64,000 nucleotides of DNA from Nitrosopumilus zosterae (GCF_025998175.1 NZ_AP026695.1:1556581-1620580), one strand, 5' to 3'; shown: positions 26,364 through 35,416, numbered from the stretch's first letter. The notes: generated by a model not told the origin, from the letters alone. Program-made: numbers and translations.

Positions 26364-28566
26364 CAACAGTACTTCTTGACTTACGCATCATAGCTATTTG
26401 TTTTTCACGTTTTGGTCTAACTACCAAGACATATGATGAGGCAGCAAGATAGACGCCCAATAGGATGATTTGTGATACAACAGTTTCAAGAGTTGGATAG
26501 ATTCCTGTCATCGTGGCCAAATTGATGTCAAGACGGGGTATGACTCCGATCATTCCAGTATAAGGAACAATATCTAAAACTTGTAATTCCCTTACTGCAT
26601 TTCCCAAAAATGCTATTGAAAGATATGCACCAACACCCATCGTCAACCCAAACAATGCACGCAAGGGTAATTTTCTTCCTAATCTACGCATTCCGTAATA
26701 GATTGCTATCAACGATACAATTCCAAGTACAAACCCAAGACCAACTTGTAATTCCATATACTTTGCAAATCCAGACATTGCCTGATAAAATAAGACAGTT
26801 TCAAATCCTTCTCTATATACGGTAAAGAAAGCCAACATAACAAATACCATCACACTACCAGTTGCAGAAGCTTGCCAAACTTTTGCCTTTACAAACTCCA
26901 TCCATTTTTTATGTTCAATTTTATTTAAAACCCAAAAACTAACATAAAACAAAACAGCAGTTGCAGACAATGCAGCAATCGCTTCTATAAGTTCCCGATT
27001 TGCACCAGAGATTTCAATAACATATGATGCAATCACCCAAGTGATTGCAGTTGCACCAAATGCAGCAAGCACACCATAGTACACATATTTTTTGAATTGG
27101 TTATTTCGTGATGCTTCAAGATAAGACAGTACTGCACCTAAAATCAACACAGATTCCAAACCTTCTCTAAAAATAATTGCAAATGACGATGTAAAGGCAA
27201 TCATAGGTGCAAGTGTGCCAACACCACTAACGAGTCTTTCTGACTCGTCAAGATTTCGTTTTATTGCAATTACAACTTCTTGTATGTCTTCAGAAGGAGC
27301 TTGATTTTGTATCATGTTTCGTAGCTCTGCAAATTGAAATTCCACCTCAAGGGTGAAATCAGGATCAATTGCACGTAGCGGGATTTCAACAAATTCATAG
27401 CTGTCAAGATATGCAGTTCTTGCAGATGTGTAAGCTGACTGAAAATCACCCTCATCATACTGAACTAACAAAGCCTGAAGAGTGTCTCTAATGAAATCAA
27501 TTTCGTTCCTGACACTTTCTTTTGCACCTTCAGATGCATCACCCATATCTTTTAGTTCTTTTTCTAAAACAATATCAGACAATCCAGTATTCCCAAGAAC
27601 TTTCACCTGTTCTTCTGCGTTTGCAAGATCAGGCAAAATAGAATCACTGATGAATGTTTTAATTCCCTCTACGTCTTGTTTGTTTTGAATCATTTCTCGA
27701 AGTTTTTCACGCATGTCTATCTCCAACTCATAAAGTAACTTTGGGTCTACTTTTTCAATGTCAGCTTCCAGATACTCAAAATTTTCCAAATATGCCTCAA
27801 TTCCTAACTCTTCTGCTTTAGCGTAATCTCCTTGGTCTAACGCTGCAAATAATTTTTCATATAGAGACCTGATGTTTTCATAGAATTTCTGTTTGTCATA
27901 CACTACAGTTTCAGTTCCAACAAAATCTCGATTTATGACCGAGATTAGTGTTCCAACGGAATGAAAATCATCTTTATTTTCAATTTTTATTTTTAACTCA
28001 TCAAGAAAAGAACTAATCTCAAGAGTTAATCGTTCATCATAATTTGTATTTCCAAACAATTCAATTGACAGATCCACAAGTTTCACAGATAGTTGATATG
28101 ATGACGGAACATCATTTTGAATAGAAAATTGGTATTGTTCATCAACTAGGGTCAATATTTGCGCAATAGTTTTTCCAAAGTCTGGAGAATCATGTTTGTA
28201 TCTCTCCAGCAACGTTTGAACAGTGTTAATTTCAGAAAGTATCTTTTGGTTATCTGATTTTCCTATATTGCTGTGTATGTCTAACAGCAACAGATGGATT
28301 TCATCAGAAGTTTCAGGATCGTGTTGTCTCAAAGTCTGCAAATGTAAGGGAAAATATGTTGTAATAGTCATTGAGATATTTTTTGCACTTTCCACATCTC
28401 CTTGTTCAACATAATTTGCAAGCATGTCAAGGGAGAGTGAAGTCACACTTTTGATAAAAAGTAGAGCAGTATCAGGATTATTTGACTGTCCATGAACAGA
28501 AAAATTAGGTACAAGCAATGTAGAGAAAAGAAAAACCACCATGAAAAAAACCCATTTAGAAACCAA
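26356..28566 (-). CDS. FTR1-family iron permease with extracellular repeat domains
   Basis: Membrane iron transporter of 736 residues. It has an N-terminal signal peptide (to about VHG-QSN), then about 390 extracytoplasmic residues including two related units (YLENFEYLEADI and YLDSYEFVEIPL), then a seven-helix FTR1 domain. The iron-path motifs are IIFREGLESVL (about residue 475) and VYREGFETVLF, the REGLE/REGFE pair of FTR1/EfeU. It uses a TTG start, with ATG eight codons later as an alternative. It heads an operon with the hydantoinase-family gene. The same soluble unit occurs in the PEFG-CTERM protein downstream. Confidence 0.88.
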   Translation of the reverse strand: MVSKWVFFMVVFLFSTLLVPNFSVHGQSNNPDTALLFIKSVTSLSLDMLANYVEQGDVESAKNISMTITTYFPLHLQTLRQHDPETSDEIHLLLLDIHSNIGKSDNQKILSEINTVQTLLERYKHDSPDFGKTIAQILTLVDEQYQFSIQNDVPSSYQLSVKLVDLSIELFGNTNYDERLTLEISSFLDELKIKIENKDDFHSVGTLISVINRDFVGTETVVYDKQKFYENIRSLYEKLFAALDQGDYAKAEELGIEAYLENFEYLEADIEKVDPKLLYELEIDMREKLREMIQNKQDVEGIKTFISDSILPDLANAEEQVKVLGNTGLSDIVLEKELKDMGDASEGAKESVRNEIDFIRDTLQALLVQYDEGDFQSAYTSARTAYLDSYEFVEIPLRAIDPDFTLEVEFQFAELRNMIQNQAPSEDIQEVVIAIKRNLDESERLVSGVGTLAPMIAFTSSFAIIFREGLESVLILGAVLSYLEASRNNQFKKYVYYGVLAAFGATAITWVIASYVIEISGANRELIEAIAALSATAVLFYVSFWVLNKIEHKKWMEFVKAKVWQASATGSVMVFVMLAFFTVYREGFETVLFYQAMSGFAKYMELQVGLGFVLGIVSLIAIYYGMRRLGRKLPLRALFGLTMGVGAYLSIAFLGNAVRELQVLDIVPYTGMIGVIPRLDINLATMTGIYPTLETVVSQIILLGVYLAASSYVLVVRPKREKQIAMMRKSRSTVDD

Positions 28567-28660
28567 GATATTTTGAAAATCAATGTGTTCAGTATTTAAA
28601 AGAGAGACTCATTTCAAGAGTTTAGAATAGAATACTTTGAACAAATTTTTCAGACTTGGT

Positions 28661-28860
28661 CTAGATTTTAAGGATTAGTAATACAACAGATAGAAGTGGT
28701 TTGCCTTCAAAAGTTCCTTCAAAATATTCTATTGAATAAAGGAACTCTTTGTGTAAGCGGTTTTTGTTTCCTGTGATTTTATTCCACTAAATTTCAAAGG
28801 ATCGTCTTGTGCAGATAATTCTAGTTTAGCAAGTGAGAAGAGTTGTTTTGGGCTAGACAT
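28661..28860 (-). pseudogene. Probable integrase N-terminal remnant, frameshifted
   Basis: A 43-codon ORF (28729-28860) begins MSSPKQLFSLAKLELSAQDD and continues PLKFSGIKSQETKTAYTK, a layout like the N-terminal core-binding segment of archaeal tyrosine recombinases. After TAYTK the coding sense continues in a shifted frame as EFLYSIEYFEGTFEGK and soon ends at 28661. No catalytic domain follows. It starts 104 bases after the 3' end of tRNA-Lys, the usual place for an integrase. The family assignment is from pattern memory only and could be wrong. Confidence 0.45.
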
Positions 28861-28963
28861 TGTTACACCTATAAAAAATAAAATAGTAAATTCTGGTAGT
28901 TAGATTCCCGAGCTTTTGTTCGTAAAAAAATCATTTTGTAAAATATTCTAAGATTCAAGATAG

Positions 28964-29037
28964 CGGGTCTAAAGGGATTCGGACCCTTGACAACCGGATT
29001 AAGAGTCCGGTGCGCTACCTGGCTGCGCCATAGACCC
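28964..29037 (-). tRNA. tRNA-Lys (anticodon CUU)
   Basis: Cloverleaf of 74 bases on the minus strand. Acceptor GGGTCTA pairs with TAGACCC, the anticodon stem CCGGA/TCCGG encloses CTCTTAA (anticodon CTT), and the T arm AGGGT..CCCTT type encloses TCCGAAT. The discriminator is G. No intron. An integrase-like remnant lies just downstream. Confidence 0.94.
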
Positions 29038-29097
29038 ACCAAAATGGATAAAGCCCAGAGTTGTTATTAATCTTAAGATTTTAAAATAAATGAAAAT

Positions 29098-29757
29098 TTA
29101 GTTTTGGGTTTTTGCTTCAATTTCATTGTACTTTTCAATAATTGCAGTAAGTGCAGTTGAAACTGGAACATCGTTCATCTTTTTCTTTTCGGCAAGAAGT
29201 TTTTGGTATGCATCTAATGTGATGTAAACCGGAATTGAACCATTTCCTTCTAGTAAACCTCTAACGTTGTAAAGAGCAGTTTCCATTCCTTTCTCAGCAG
29301 ATTTTGCAAATTTTGCTTTATCCAAAATTGCTCCTAACGGACCAAATGGCATTTCGTAATCTACGGACATGGTTACTCTAGTGAGATTATTTCCCAAGGC
29401 TTTGAATTCATTCGTGATTTGCCATCTCTTAAATGGGCCTTCAATTTGTTTTGCTGCAATCTTTTCATTTCTGATAAATTCAGTTGTTTCACAATCCCAT
29501 TCTAGACGTTTACCGCTAAAGTCACCGATAATTCTAAAGGTTGTACCTACACCCATTCCTTCTTTGATATCCATAGGAACCACTGTCATGCCTACCGTGT
29601 CATTTTTGATTTGGTCAGAAACGTGTTCTGGTCTTGCAAAGTAGGTAAAAACATTCTCTACAGGTGTTTTAATATCGATTGATTTTGTAACGAGGGTCAA
29701 CGATTGGGTTTCTTGCCAATAAGGATTTAAAGGTTTTGAAGATTTTCTCACGTTCAT
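29098..29757 (-). CDS. SRPBCC/polyketide-cyclase-like lipid-binding protein
   Basis: START/SRPBCC-fold protein of 219 residues: SIDIKTPVENVFTYFARPEH at the N-terminus (about 25-44), WDCETTEFIRNEKIAAKQIEG strands, and VTMSVDYEMPFGPLG before the long C-terminal helix. An extra C-terminal region (from about 170, PVYITLDAYQKLLAEKKK) resembles an antitoxin-like or VapB-type ribbon-helix segment and may be a short DNA- or protein-binding tail. The ligand is unknown. It is divergent from the secreted protein at 29797. Confidence 0.7.
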   Translation of the reverse strand: MNVRKSSKPLNPYWQETQSLTLVTKSIDIKTPVENVFTYFARPEHVSDQIKNDTVGMTVVPMDIKEGMGVGTTFRIIGDFSGKRLEWDCETTEFIRNEKIAAKQIEGPFKRWQITNEFKALGNNLTRVTMSVDYEMPFGPLGAILDKAKFAKSAEKGMETALYNVRGLLEGNGSIPVYITLDAYQKLLAEKKKMNDVPVSTALTAIIEKYNEIEAKTQN

Positions 29758-29796
29758 TGATTTACAATATATTCATGTAAAGTTAGATTTCATTTA

Positions 29797-30318
29797 ATGA
29801 GTAAAAAGCGATCAGTTTTTCTGATCTTTGTTTTGATGTTTTCATCAAGTATGTTATTTCAAGAAGCATATGGCCATTCCATGTTTAATTCAGCAGAGCA
29901 GTTTGAGGCAGGTTATAGGGTTCAAGTAGCCACATTGCCTGAATTTCCGCAAATTGGAGAACCATCTCAATTTTTAGTCAAAGTGACTAAGGGGTTTGAA
30001 TATGAAGATGTTGATAGATTTACAATGGGAATTCGAGTTTTTTTTAATGGCCAACAAGTAGATGCAATCCCTCCCACATCCATTGAAGGGAATCATTGGG
30101 ATTTTGATTATGTCTGGAGACAACAAGGGAATCATATTGTAAAAATTGACTTGTATGATATGTCAGAAAACGGAGTAATAACGTATACGTTTAACATGGG
30201 AACTCAAAGCCCATTCGGGATGATTTTCTTTGGTGCGATAATTGTTGGTGCCCTAGTTTTCACAGGGGTAATGATTTACATCTATATGCCAAAAATTTTC
30301 AAAAAATCTAAGCTGTAG
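29797..30318 (+). CDS. Membrane-anchored extracellular protein near the oxidase locus
   Basis: Protein of 173 residues with a signal peptide (cleavage near AYG-HSMF), a beta-rich extracellular domain (about 30-135; DYVWRQQGNHIVKIDLYD) and a C-terminal transmembrane helix (about 140-163) with basic tail KIFKKSKL. The fold resembles YtkA-like or Ig-like domains seen in respiratory and copper loci. It overlaps the convergent haem A synthase gene by 11 bases. A role in oxidase assembly is suggested by position only. Confidence 0.65.
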   Translation: MSKKRSVFLIFVLMFSSSMLFQEAYGHSMFNSAEQFEAGYRVQVATLPEFPQIGEPSQFLVKVTKGFEYEDVDRFTMGIRVFFNGQQVDAIPPTSIEGNHWDFDYVWRQQGNHIVKIDLYDMSENGVITYTFNMGTQSPFGMIFFGAIIVGALVFTGVMIYIYMPKIFKKSKL

Positions 30319-30751
30319 GTTTCACAGTTATTCTAGAAATTCTAAATGCAAACAATGTTGTCAATAACACCATAGCAAAAAGCCAGATTCCAATGCCCAA
30401 GTGAATTGCAACTAGGACTGCATGAAGTTTTGTATCAATTACCAGTGCACCTAAGGTAATTTGAGTAATTACCAATCCGGTTGCAAGTGAACTTGTGATT
30501 TTTATTTTCAAGTTAGAATTCTTGTTAATCAGACTTGCAATCATGGTTGAAATTACTAGTAATCCGGTGGTTGCAGCAGTTGTTCTATGAATCCATTCAA
30601 TTAGATATTCCTCAGAAGGCATCACTCCGTTAGGGCACAGAGGCCATTCAGGACAAGTCAGGCCAAGTCCTGCAGCTGAAATATAGCCACCAATAAACAT
30701 CAAAGAATACAAAACAACCAATGTCGTTAATGCAAGATATTGTATAGCCAA
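30308..30751 (-). CDS. ctaA: Half-size haem A synthase (CtaA/Cox15)
   Basis: Four-helix membrane protein of 147 residues, equal to one half of the eight-helix CtaA, as in known archaeal half-size enzymes that act as dimers. Family residues: GGYISAAGLGLTCPEWPLCP with Cys33 and Cys39 as the disulfide pair, Glu52 and His55 in EWIHRTT, and His110 and His117 in the fourth helix. It converts haem O to haem A for the terminal oxidase encoded next door on the same strand (12-base gap). Confidence 0.87.
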   Translation of the reverse strand: MAIQYLALTTLVVLYSLMFIGGYISAAGLGLTCPEWPLCPNGVMPSEEYLIEWIHRTTAATTGLLVISTMIASLINKNSNLKIKITSSLATGLVITQITLGALVIDTKLHAVLVAIHLGIGIWLFAMVLLTTLFAFRISRITVKPTA

Positions 30752-30763
30752 AATTTCTCGTTT

Positions 30764-31732
30764 CTAGTTTACTGTAACTATACCGACCATCCAAGGATGA
30801 ACCATACAAAAGTATGGATATTCACCTGCTTCATCTAGTGTTACTGAGAATGTATTTCCTGCCATAAACAAACTACTATCAAAGTTTCCGTCAGGGCCAC
30901 CTGAAGGCGTTCCACTTGTAACAGTGTGAGCTGCTGAGTCATCATTTGACCAAGTGATTTCATCACCTGCTGAAACTGTAACATGATATGGAATATAGCA
31001 TTCATTTGTTTCATCACATCCTGGAATGGATGAACCATCTGGGATGGATATTACTCCATCATATGCTACAGGTTCTGGTTCTGCAACTTCTTCCATTACC
31101 TCTGGTTCTGCAACTTCTTCCATTACCTCTGGTTCGGGTGCTGTTTCCATAACTTCTTCAACTGGAACATCACCTACAATGATTTTACCAACCATTCCTT
31201 GTTCTCTATGACCTGGAACAGTACAAATGTAATAGTAAGTTCCTTCTTCACCTGCGATAAATGTGGATTCTCCACCTTCTCCTGGTTTTAATGGATTAGA
31301 TGCTGCTGCAACTTCACTTCCTGGAATAATTCCTCCAAATCCTTCATCTGCTGCTGTAACACCAAAAGAATGAAATGACTTGCCATGATTAACTACAGAG
31401 AAATTAATTTCATCTCCAACATTCATTGTAATTGTTGGATTATGATTTGGATCACCAGGTAATGCATTAAACGCTAAAGTTCTAAAGTCAGGAGATTCTA
31501 TAAATGAAAGTTCAACTGGAATATGAACTCCGGTAAAAGCAGCTTGCACATCATGTTCAATAGTTTCACTCATCATACCCACAACAGGAGCTGGTTGTGA
31601 AATCCAATAGTCCCACATTGAAAAGAAGATTGCTCCGCCGACAATACAGATACCTAACATGATTATCATCATTTTTCCAGTTCTAGCTGGGGTTGTTCTG
31701 TAAACTTGGGAATTATCGTGACTCAACTTCAT
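30764..31732 (-). CDS. Membrane-anchored double cupredoxin protein
   Basis: Protein of 322 residues: an N-terminal membrane anchor (about 20-40) and two type-1 copper domains. Domain 1 (about 60-188) has ligands His121, Cys170, His175, Met180 (C-x4-H-x4-M); domain 2 (about 222-322) has His269, Cys309, His312, Met315 (C-x2-H-x2-M). They are joined by a Glu/Pro linker with a tandem EVMEEVAEP repeat. It probably carries electrons at the outer membrane face to the oxidase, replacing cytochrome c. It lies seven bases from the subunit I gene, on the same strand. Confidence 0.9.
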   Translation of the reverse strand: MKLSHDNSQVYRTTPARTGKMMIIMLGICIVGGAIFFSMWDYWISQPAPVVGMMSETIEHDVQAAFTGVHIPVELSFIESPDFRTLAFNALPGDPNHNPTITMNVGDEINFSVVNHGKSFHSFGVTAADEGFGGIIPGSEVAAASNPLKPGEGGESTFIAGEEGTYYYICTVPGHREQGMVGKIIVGDVPVEEVMETAPEPEVMEEVAEPEVMEEVAEPEPVAYDGVISIPDGSSIPGCDETNECYIPYHVTVSAGDEITWSNDDSAAHTVTSGTPSGGPDGNFDSSLFMAGNTFSVTLDEAGEYPYFCMVHPWMVGIVTVN

Positions 31733-31739
31733 TTATCTC

Positions 31740-33266
31740 CTAGTGTGATGGGTTCTTTGCCTCAAATGGATAGTAATACTTGCCACCTACTCCGAATGGG
31801 TCTTCGGTATTTGCAAGTTTTCCTTTTCCTGAACTGTAAATCATGTTTGCCAAAAAGATTGCCATGCTGACACCAATAATCATTGCACCTACTGTAGCAA
31901 TCTGGTTCATTGCAATCCATTCTGGGATTGGCGGATAATCGAAAATTCTTCTTGGCATTCCGTACAAGCCAAGTACGTGTTGTGTAAAGAATACCAAAAC
32001 AGTTCCAATAAATGACATGACAAAATGAACCTTACCCATTGTTTCATTGTACATTCTTCCTGTTACATATGGGAACATGTAGTAGAGAAAACCAATTGAA
32101 CCAAATGCAATGGTACCCATCACAAAGAGATGGAAGTGACCGACTACCCAGTATGTGTCGTGTGTTGTAAAGTCTAATGGCATTGCAGCGTTTGCAACAC
32201 CGCCTGCACCTGCTGAAAAGAATAATGCAATGCCTCCAACTGCCCACATCATTGGGGTTGCAAATTTAATTCTGCCATTCCACATTGTTGCAATAAAGTT
32301 GAACACATGCATGGCAGATGCTGGAACTGCTGCAAGTGTTCCCACCATAAAGACTGTTTTTTCGGTAAATGACATTCCAGTTGCATACATGTGGTGTGCC
32401 CATGATGAAAAGCCGACAATAGATAACAAAACAAATGCAAAGACGCCAGAGTTGTAGCTGTAGATTGGTTTTCTTGAGAATCTTGGAATAATTTCATACA
32501 TCATACCGATTGCTGGAATTACCAACACATACACCTCAGGATGGAACGTAAACCAGAACAAGTGTGCATATGCTATTGGATCCCCTCCCATTGCAGGATT
32601 GAAGAACCCACTTACACCAAGTCTGTCAGTTAGCAACATCAAAAGTGCTGCTGCAAATGTTGGAATTGCAACTAGAATAATCAAAGATGATGACAAAAAT
32701 GACCATGCTAAAAGTGGGACTTGTCCAATTGACATGTCGGGGTGTTTACATTTGAGAATTGTAACAATAAAGTTGATTGCCCCTAATACGGATGAGATGC
32801 CAAGAATCTTTAATCCAAAAATCCACATGTCAGCAGCTGGGCCTGGTGCACTGATAATAGAGTATGGCGGAGTTGCATACCAAGTAAAGTCTGCAAATCC
32901 CAACCAGATGAGTGCGCCAGCTGGCGGAATCATCCAGAATGCAATTGCGTTGAGTTTTGGATATGCCATGTCTTTGTATCTAACCATGATTGGAACGTAG
33001 TAGTTGCCAACTGCAGATGCAAATGGAATGATGAACAAGAAGATTAGCGTTGTACCATGAACTGTAAAGATTCTGTTAAAGGTCATTGAATCACCAATAA
33101 TTTGTGCACCTGGCAAGAACAACTCTGCTCTAATTGCAAGAGCCAAGGTTCCGCCTAAGAATAAGAATGCCAGTGATGAAATAAGATAAAGTAAACCTAC
33201 ATCAGTATGATGTGTTGAAAACATAATTTGCCAAATTGGACGTGGTTTTTGCAGTTCTAGAACCAT
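31740..33266 (-). CDS. coxA: Haem-copper oxidase subunit I (A1 type)
   Basis: Twelve-helix catalytic subunit of the aerobic terminal oxidase, 508 residues. Metal ligands: His70 and His379 for the low-spin haem, His377 for the active-site haem, and His242, His291 and His292 for CuB. Tyr246 in the FHPEVYVLV motif is the cross-linked Tyr, and Glu244 marks an A1-type proton path. It sits in an operon after the split subunit II genes and before the cupredoxin and haem A synthase genes, matching the known complex IV cluster of ammonia-oxidising archaea. Confidence 0.97.
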   Translation of the reverse strand: MVLELQKPRPIWQIMFSTHHTDVGLLYLISSLAFLFLGGTLALAIRAELFLPGAQIIGDSMTFNRIFTVHGTTLIFLFIIPFASAVGNYYVPIMVRYKDMAYPKLNAIAFWMIPPAGALIWLGFADFTWYATPPYSIISAPGPAADMWIFGLKILGISSVLGAINFIVTILKCKHPDMSIGQVPLLAWSFLSSSLIILVAIPTFAAALLMLLTDRLGVSGFFNPAMGGDPIAYAHLFWFTFHPEVYVLVIPAIGMMYEIIPRFSRKPIYSYNSGVFAFVLLSIVGFSSWAHHMYATGMSFTEKTVFMVGTLAAVPASAMHVFNFIATMWNGRIKFATPMMWAVGGIALFFSAGAGGVANAAMPLDFTTHDTYWVVGHFHLFVMGTIAFGSIGFLYYMFPYVTGRMYNETMGKVHFVMSFIGTVLVFFTQHVLGLYGMPRRIFDYPPIPEWIAMNQIATVGAMIIGVSMAIFLANMIYSSGKGKLANTEDPFGVGGKYYYPFEAKNPSH

Positions 33267-33303
33267 TAGCTAAGTCCTCCAAGTGGTTGTGATAAAAGCG
33301 TTA

Positions 33304-33735
33304 TCAAGATGAAGGCTCCTCCACAATTAACTTGCCTCTCATATTATAGTGAATCAATCCACAATACTCCCTGCATTGAATATCATGTTCTCCCACATCA
33401 GTTGGTGCAAACCATACAGTGTTAACTCTACCAGGGATCGCATCCATCAAAACAACGTAATCATGAATATTAAAAGAGTGATTGACATCTTTGGATTCTA
33501 TTTCAAATTTGTAGGCTTTGCCTTTTTCAACATGTAACTCGCCAATTTCTTTTGTACCGTCTTCATGTTCAAAAGACCAGAACCATTGCTGTCCAGTAAC
33601 TTTGATAATTTCTGCATCAGCAGGAACATGCTCTACTAGTCTTTCAGCCTCCCAAGCTTCTGCTCCTACCCAAACCATCAGTGCAGTTACGACTCCAATG
33701 TAAACCCATTCAGGCCAGTTAGAGTGTCCGCCCAA
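33304..33735 (-). CDS. coxB: Cytochrome oxidase subunit II, CuA part
   Basis: Protein of 143 residues: one transmembrane helix (about 9-26) and a CuA cupredoxin domain. CuA ligands are His86 in VNHSFNIHD and the CREYCGLIHYNM motif (Cys121, Glu123, Cys125, His129, Met132). The QQWFW aromatic patch (49-53) for electron entry is present. Ordinary subunit II has two helices; the first is encoded by the separate 86-residue gene two bases upstream, so the subunit is split. Confidence 0.95.
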   Translation of the reverse strand: MGGHSNWPEWVYIGVVTALMVWVGAEAWEAERLVEHVPADAEIIKVTGQQWFWSFEHEDGTKEIGELHVEKGKAYKFEIESKDVNHSFNIHDYVVLMDAIPGRVNTVWFAPTDVGEHDIQCREYCGLIHYNMRGKLIVEEPSS

Positions 33736-33737
33736 TT

Positions 33738-33998
33738 CTACCAGTCCGTCCCCTCATATGGAGTTGGTTTTGCTTTGGGATGAGATTCTCTGAATCTCCA
33801 AACTTGCCAAATTATAGTACCGGATACAACAGCGCCAACAACAAATGCGATAGTCATCATTCTAAAAAATAAATTCCAAATAATTGCTCTACGATCAAGA
33901 TATTCTCCAGGCTCATCACCTGCAGCAAACGCTGACTCTATAGCTGGAATAACCACTATAACTGCCAATACCAAGAATAATCCGACCAATTTCTTCAT
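33738..33998 (-). CDS. Oxidase subunit II, N-terminal helix part
   Basis: Protein of 86 residues with a signal peptide (cleavage near AFA-AGDE) and one transmembrane helix (about 43-65), followed by RFRESHPKAKPTPYEG, which resembles the loop after helix 1 of cytochrome oxidase subunit II. Its stop codon is two bases before the ATG of the CuA part. Together they reconstitute an ordinary subunit II. First gene of the oxidase operon. Confidence 0.85.
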   Translation of the reverse strand: MKKLVGLFLVLAVIVVIPAIESAFAAGDEPGEYLDRRAIIWNLFFRMMTIAFVVGAVVSGTIIWQVWRFRESHPKAKPTPYEGTDW

Positions 33999-34054
33999 TA
34001 GCGATTGAATGACGTGGCCAATAATTTCTATTTAAGGGTTTTCAAGATTACTAG

Positions 34055-34678
34055 TTATATTCTAAGATCGAATCTTGATGGATGCATTACGTTAAGTCCT
34101 GAAAGTGAAAACTTTCGATCTTTTTCTCTAAAGAGATTAAGAGATGCATTCTCTATAATTAGCTCAAATAAATTAGTAGGAGACAAATCAACTATAGTAG
34201 ACAGCATTGCTTTGATTGGATCCATATGAGTTACAAGAACTACATTTTCATCCGGATGTTTTTCAATGACGTGATCAACTATTCCCAAAACTCTTTTTTT
34301 GACTTCGGCAAAAGTTTCCACACCGTTATGAGCTATTTCTAGTTCACCATTATAAAATTTCATAAAGACATTACCATGACTGGTAAAAATTTCATCATAT
34401 GGAACACCAGTGAATTTTCCCATATCAAGCTCAATCAATCTATCATCAATTGTAACATCAAGAGAGTTGTGTCCTCCGACAATTTCTGCAGTATGTTTTG
34501 CTCTCTCAATTGGACTAGAGTAAATTGCTGAAACATTCATGTGTTTTAGTAGTTCAGCGGTGTGTTCTGCTTGTTTAATTCCAACATCAGTTAATGGGAC
34601 ACCTTCTGTTCTTCCTGCTAGAATTCTCTCAACATTATTTTTTGCCTGACCGTGTCTTAGGAAAATGATATGTCCCAA
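34055..34678 (-). CDS. Histidine phosphatase family protein
   Basis: Phosphoglycerate-mutase-like phosphatase of 207 residues. The catalytic RHG motif is in FLRHGQAKNN (His9), the second Arg block is SSPIERAKHTAEI, the Glu is in LIELDMGKFTG, and the second His is in VLVTHMDP. The start is TTG, giving the usual GHIIFLRHG beginning. It overlaps the upstream end of the F420 reductase ORF only if the longer start of that gene is used. The phosphorylated substrate is unknown. Confidence 0.88.
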   Translation of the reverse strand: MGHIIFLRHGQAKNNVERILAGRTEGVPLTDVGIKQAEHTAELLKHMNVSAIYSSPIERAKHTAEIVGGHNSLDVTIDDRLIELDMGKFTGVPYDEIFTSHGNVFMKFYNGELEIAHNGVETFAEVKKRVLGIVDHVIEKHPDENVVLVTHMDPIKAMLSTIVDLSPTNLFELIIENASLNLFREKDRKFSLSGLNVMHPSRFDLRI

Positions 34679-34729
34679 TCTGAACGGAATTCAAATAAAG
34701 ATAATAATAAGATTGTCAGACGAATAATA

Positions 34730-35398
34730 ATGAAGGTGGGAATTATTGGTGGTACTGGTGGCATGGGCAAAGGTTTTGCTCTGAGATGGTCACAAAATCA
34801 TGATGTCATAGTTGGCTCTAGAGATGCTGCACGAGCGGCAGAGTCAGCAGTTGAATATACAAATCTTGCAAAAGAAGCATTTGGCGAAATTAAGGGATCA
34901 ATTTCTGGAGGCGACAATGTTACTGTTGCAAAAGAAAGTGATGTTTTGATTTTATCAATTCCCTATGAGAATATTGATTCAGTGTGTTCTGGGATTTTAC
35001 CTGAAATAAGAGACAGTTGTGTTGTAGTATCCCCAATTGTTCCAATGACAAAGACGGATGTTGGATTTGAGTGTGTTTCAATTAAGGAGAACAAGCCATT
35101 TTCATACAAACTTGTGTTAAATCATATGAAAGACAAATCAAAACTAGTTTCTGCATTTCATGTCATATCAGAGAAGAAACTAATCAATCCCACACTGGAA
35201 TTAGATTACGACATATTTGTCTGCGGAGATGATGAATCAGTCAAAGTTGTCAATACTTTGATTGATGAAATAAAAGGATTGAGATCAATTTACTTGGGAC
35301 CAATTGAGCTATCATATCTTGCTGAAATGTCAACACCGTTACTACTTAATGCAATGATTAGAAACAAGATAAAGAATCCTGGAATCAAAATCATCTAA
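34730..35398 (+). CDS. npdG: F420-dependent NADP reductase-like protein
   Basis: Rossmann-fold reductase of 222 residues transferring hydride between coenzyme F420 and NADP. The N-terminal dinucleotide loop is VGIIGGTGGMGKGFALRWS, followed by VIVGSRDAARA (NADP-type Ser-Arg). ILSIPYENID and SPIVPMTK follow as in F420:NADP oxidoreductases. I place the start at the ATG at 34730, since the 20 upstream residues in frame have no similarity to the fold. A PPOX-type flavin/F420 protein lies two genes downstream. Confidence 0.85.
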   Translation: MKVGIIGGTGGMGKGFALRWSQNHDVIVGSRDAARAAESAVEYTNLAKEAFGEIKGSISGGDNVTVAKESDVLILSIPYENIDSVCSGILPEIRDSCVVVSPIVPMTKTDVGFECVSIKENKPFSYKLVLNHMKDKSKLVSAFHVISEKKLINPTLELDYDIFVCGDDESVKVVNTLIDEIKGLRSIYLGPIELSYLAEMSTPLLLNAMIRNKIKNPGIKII

Positions 35399-35416
35399 AT
35401 TTGATTTTCATTAATC

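Noticed and set aside
34670-34729. N-terminal extension of the F420 reductase-like ORF
   Set aside because: The 20 extra residues are polar and precede the Rossmann strand, which begins normally at the ATG at 34730.
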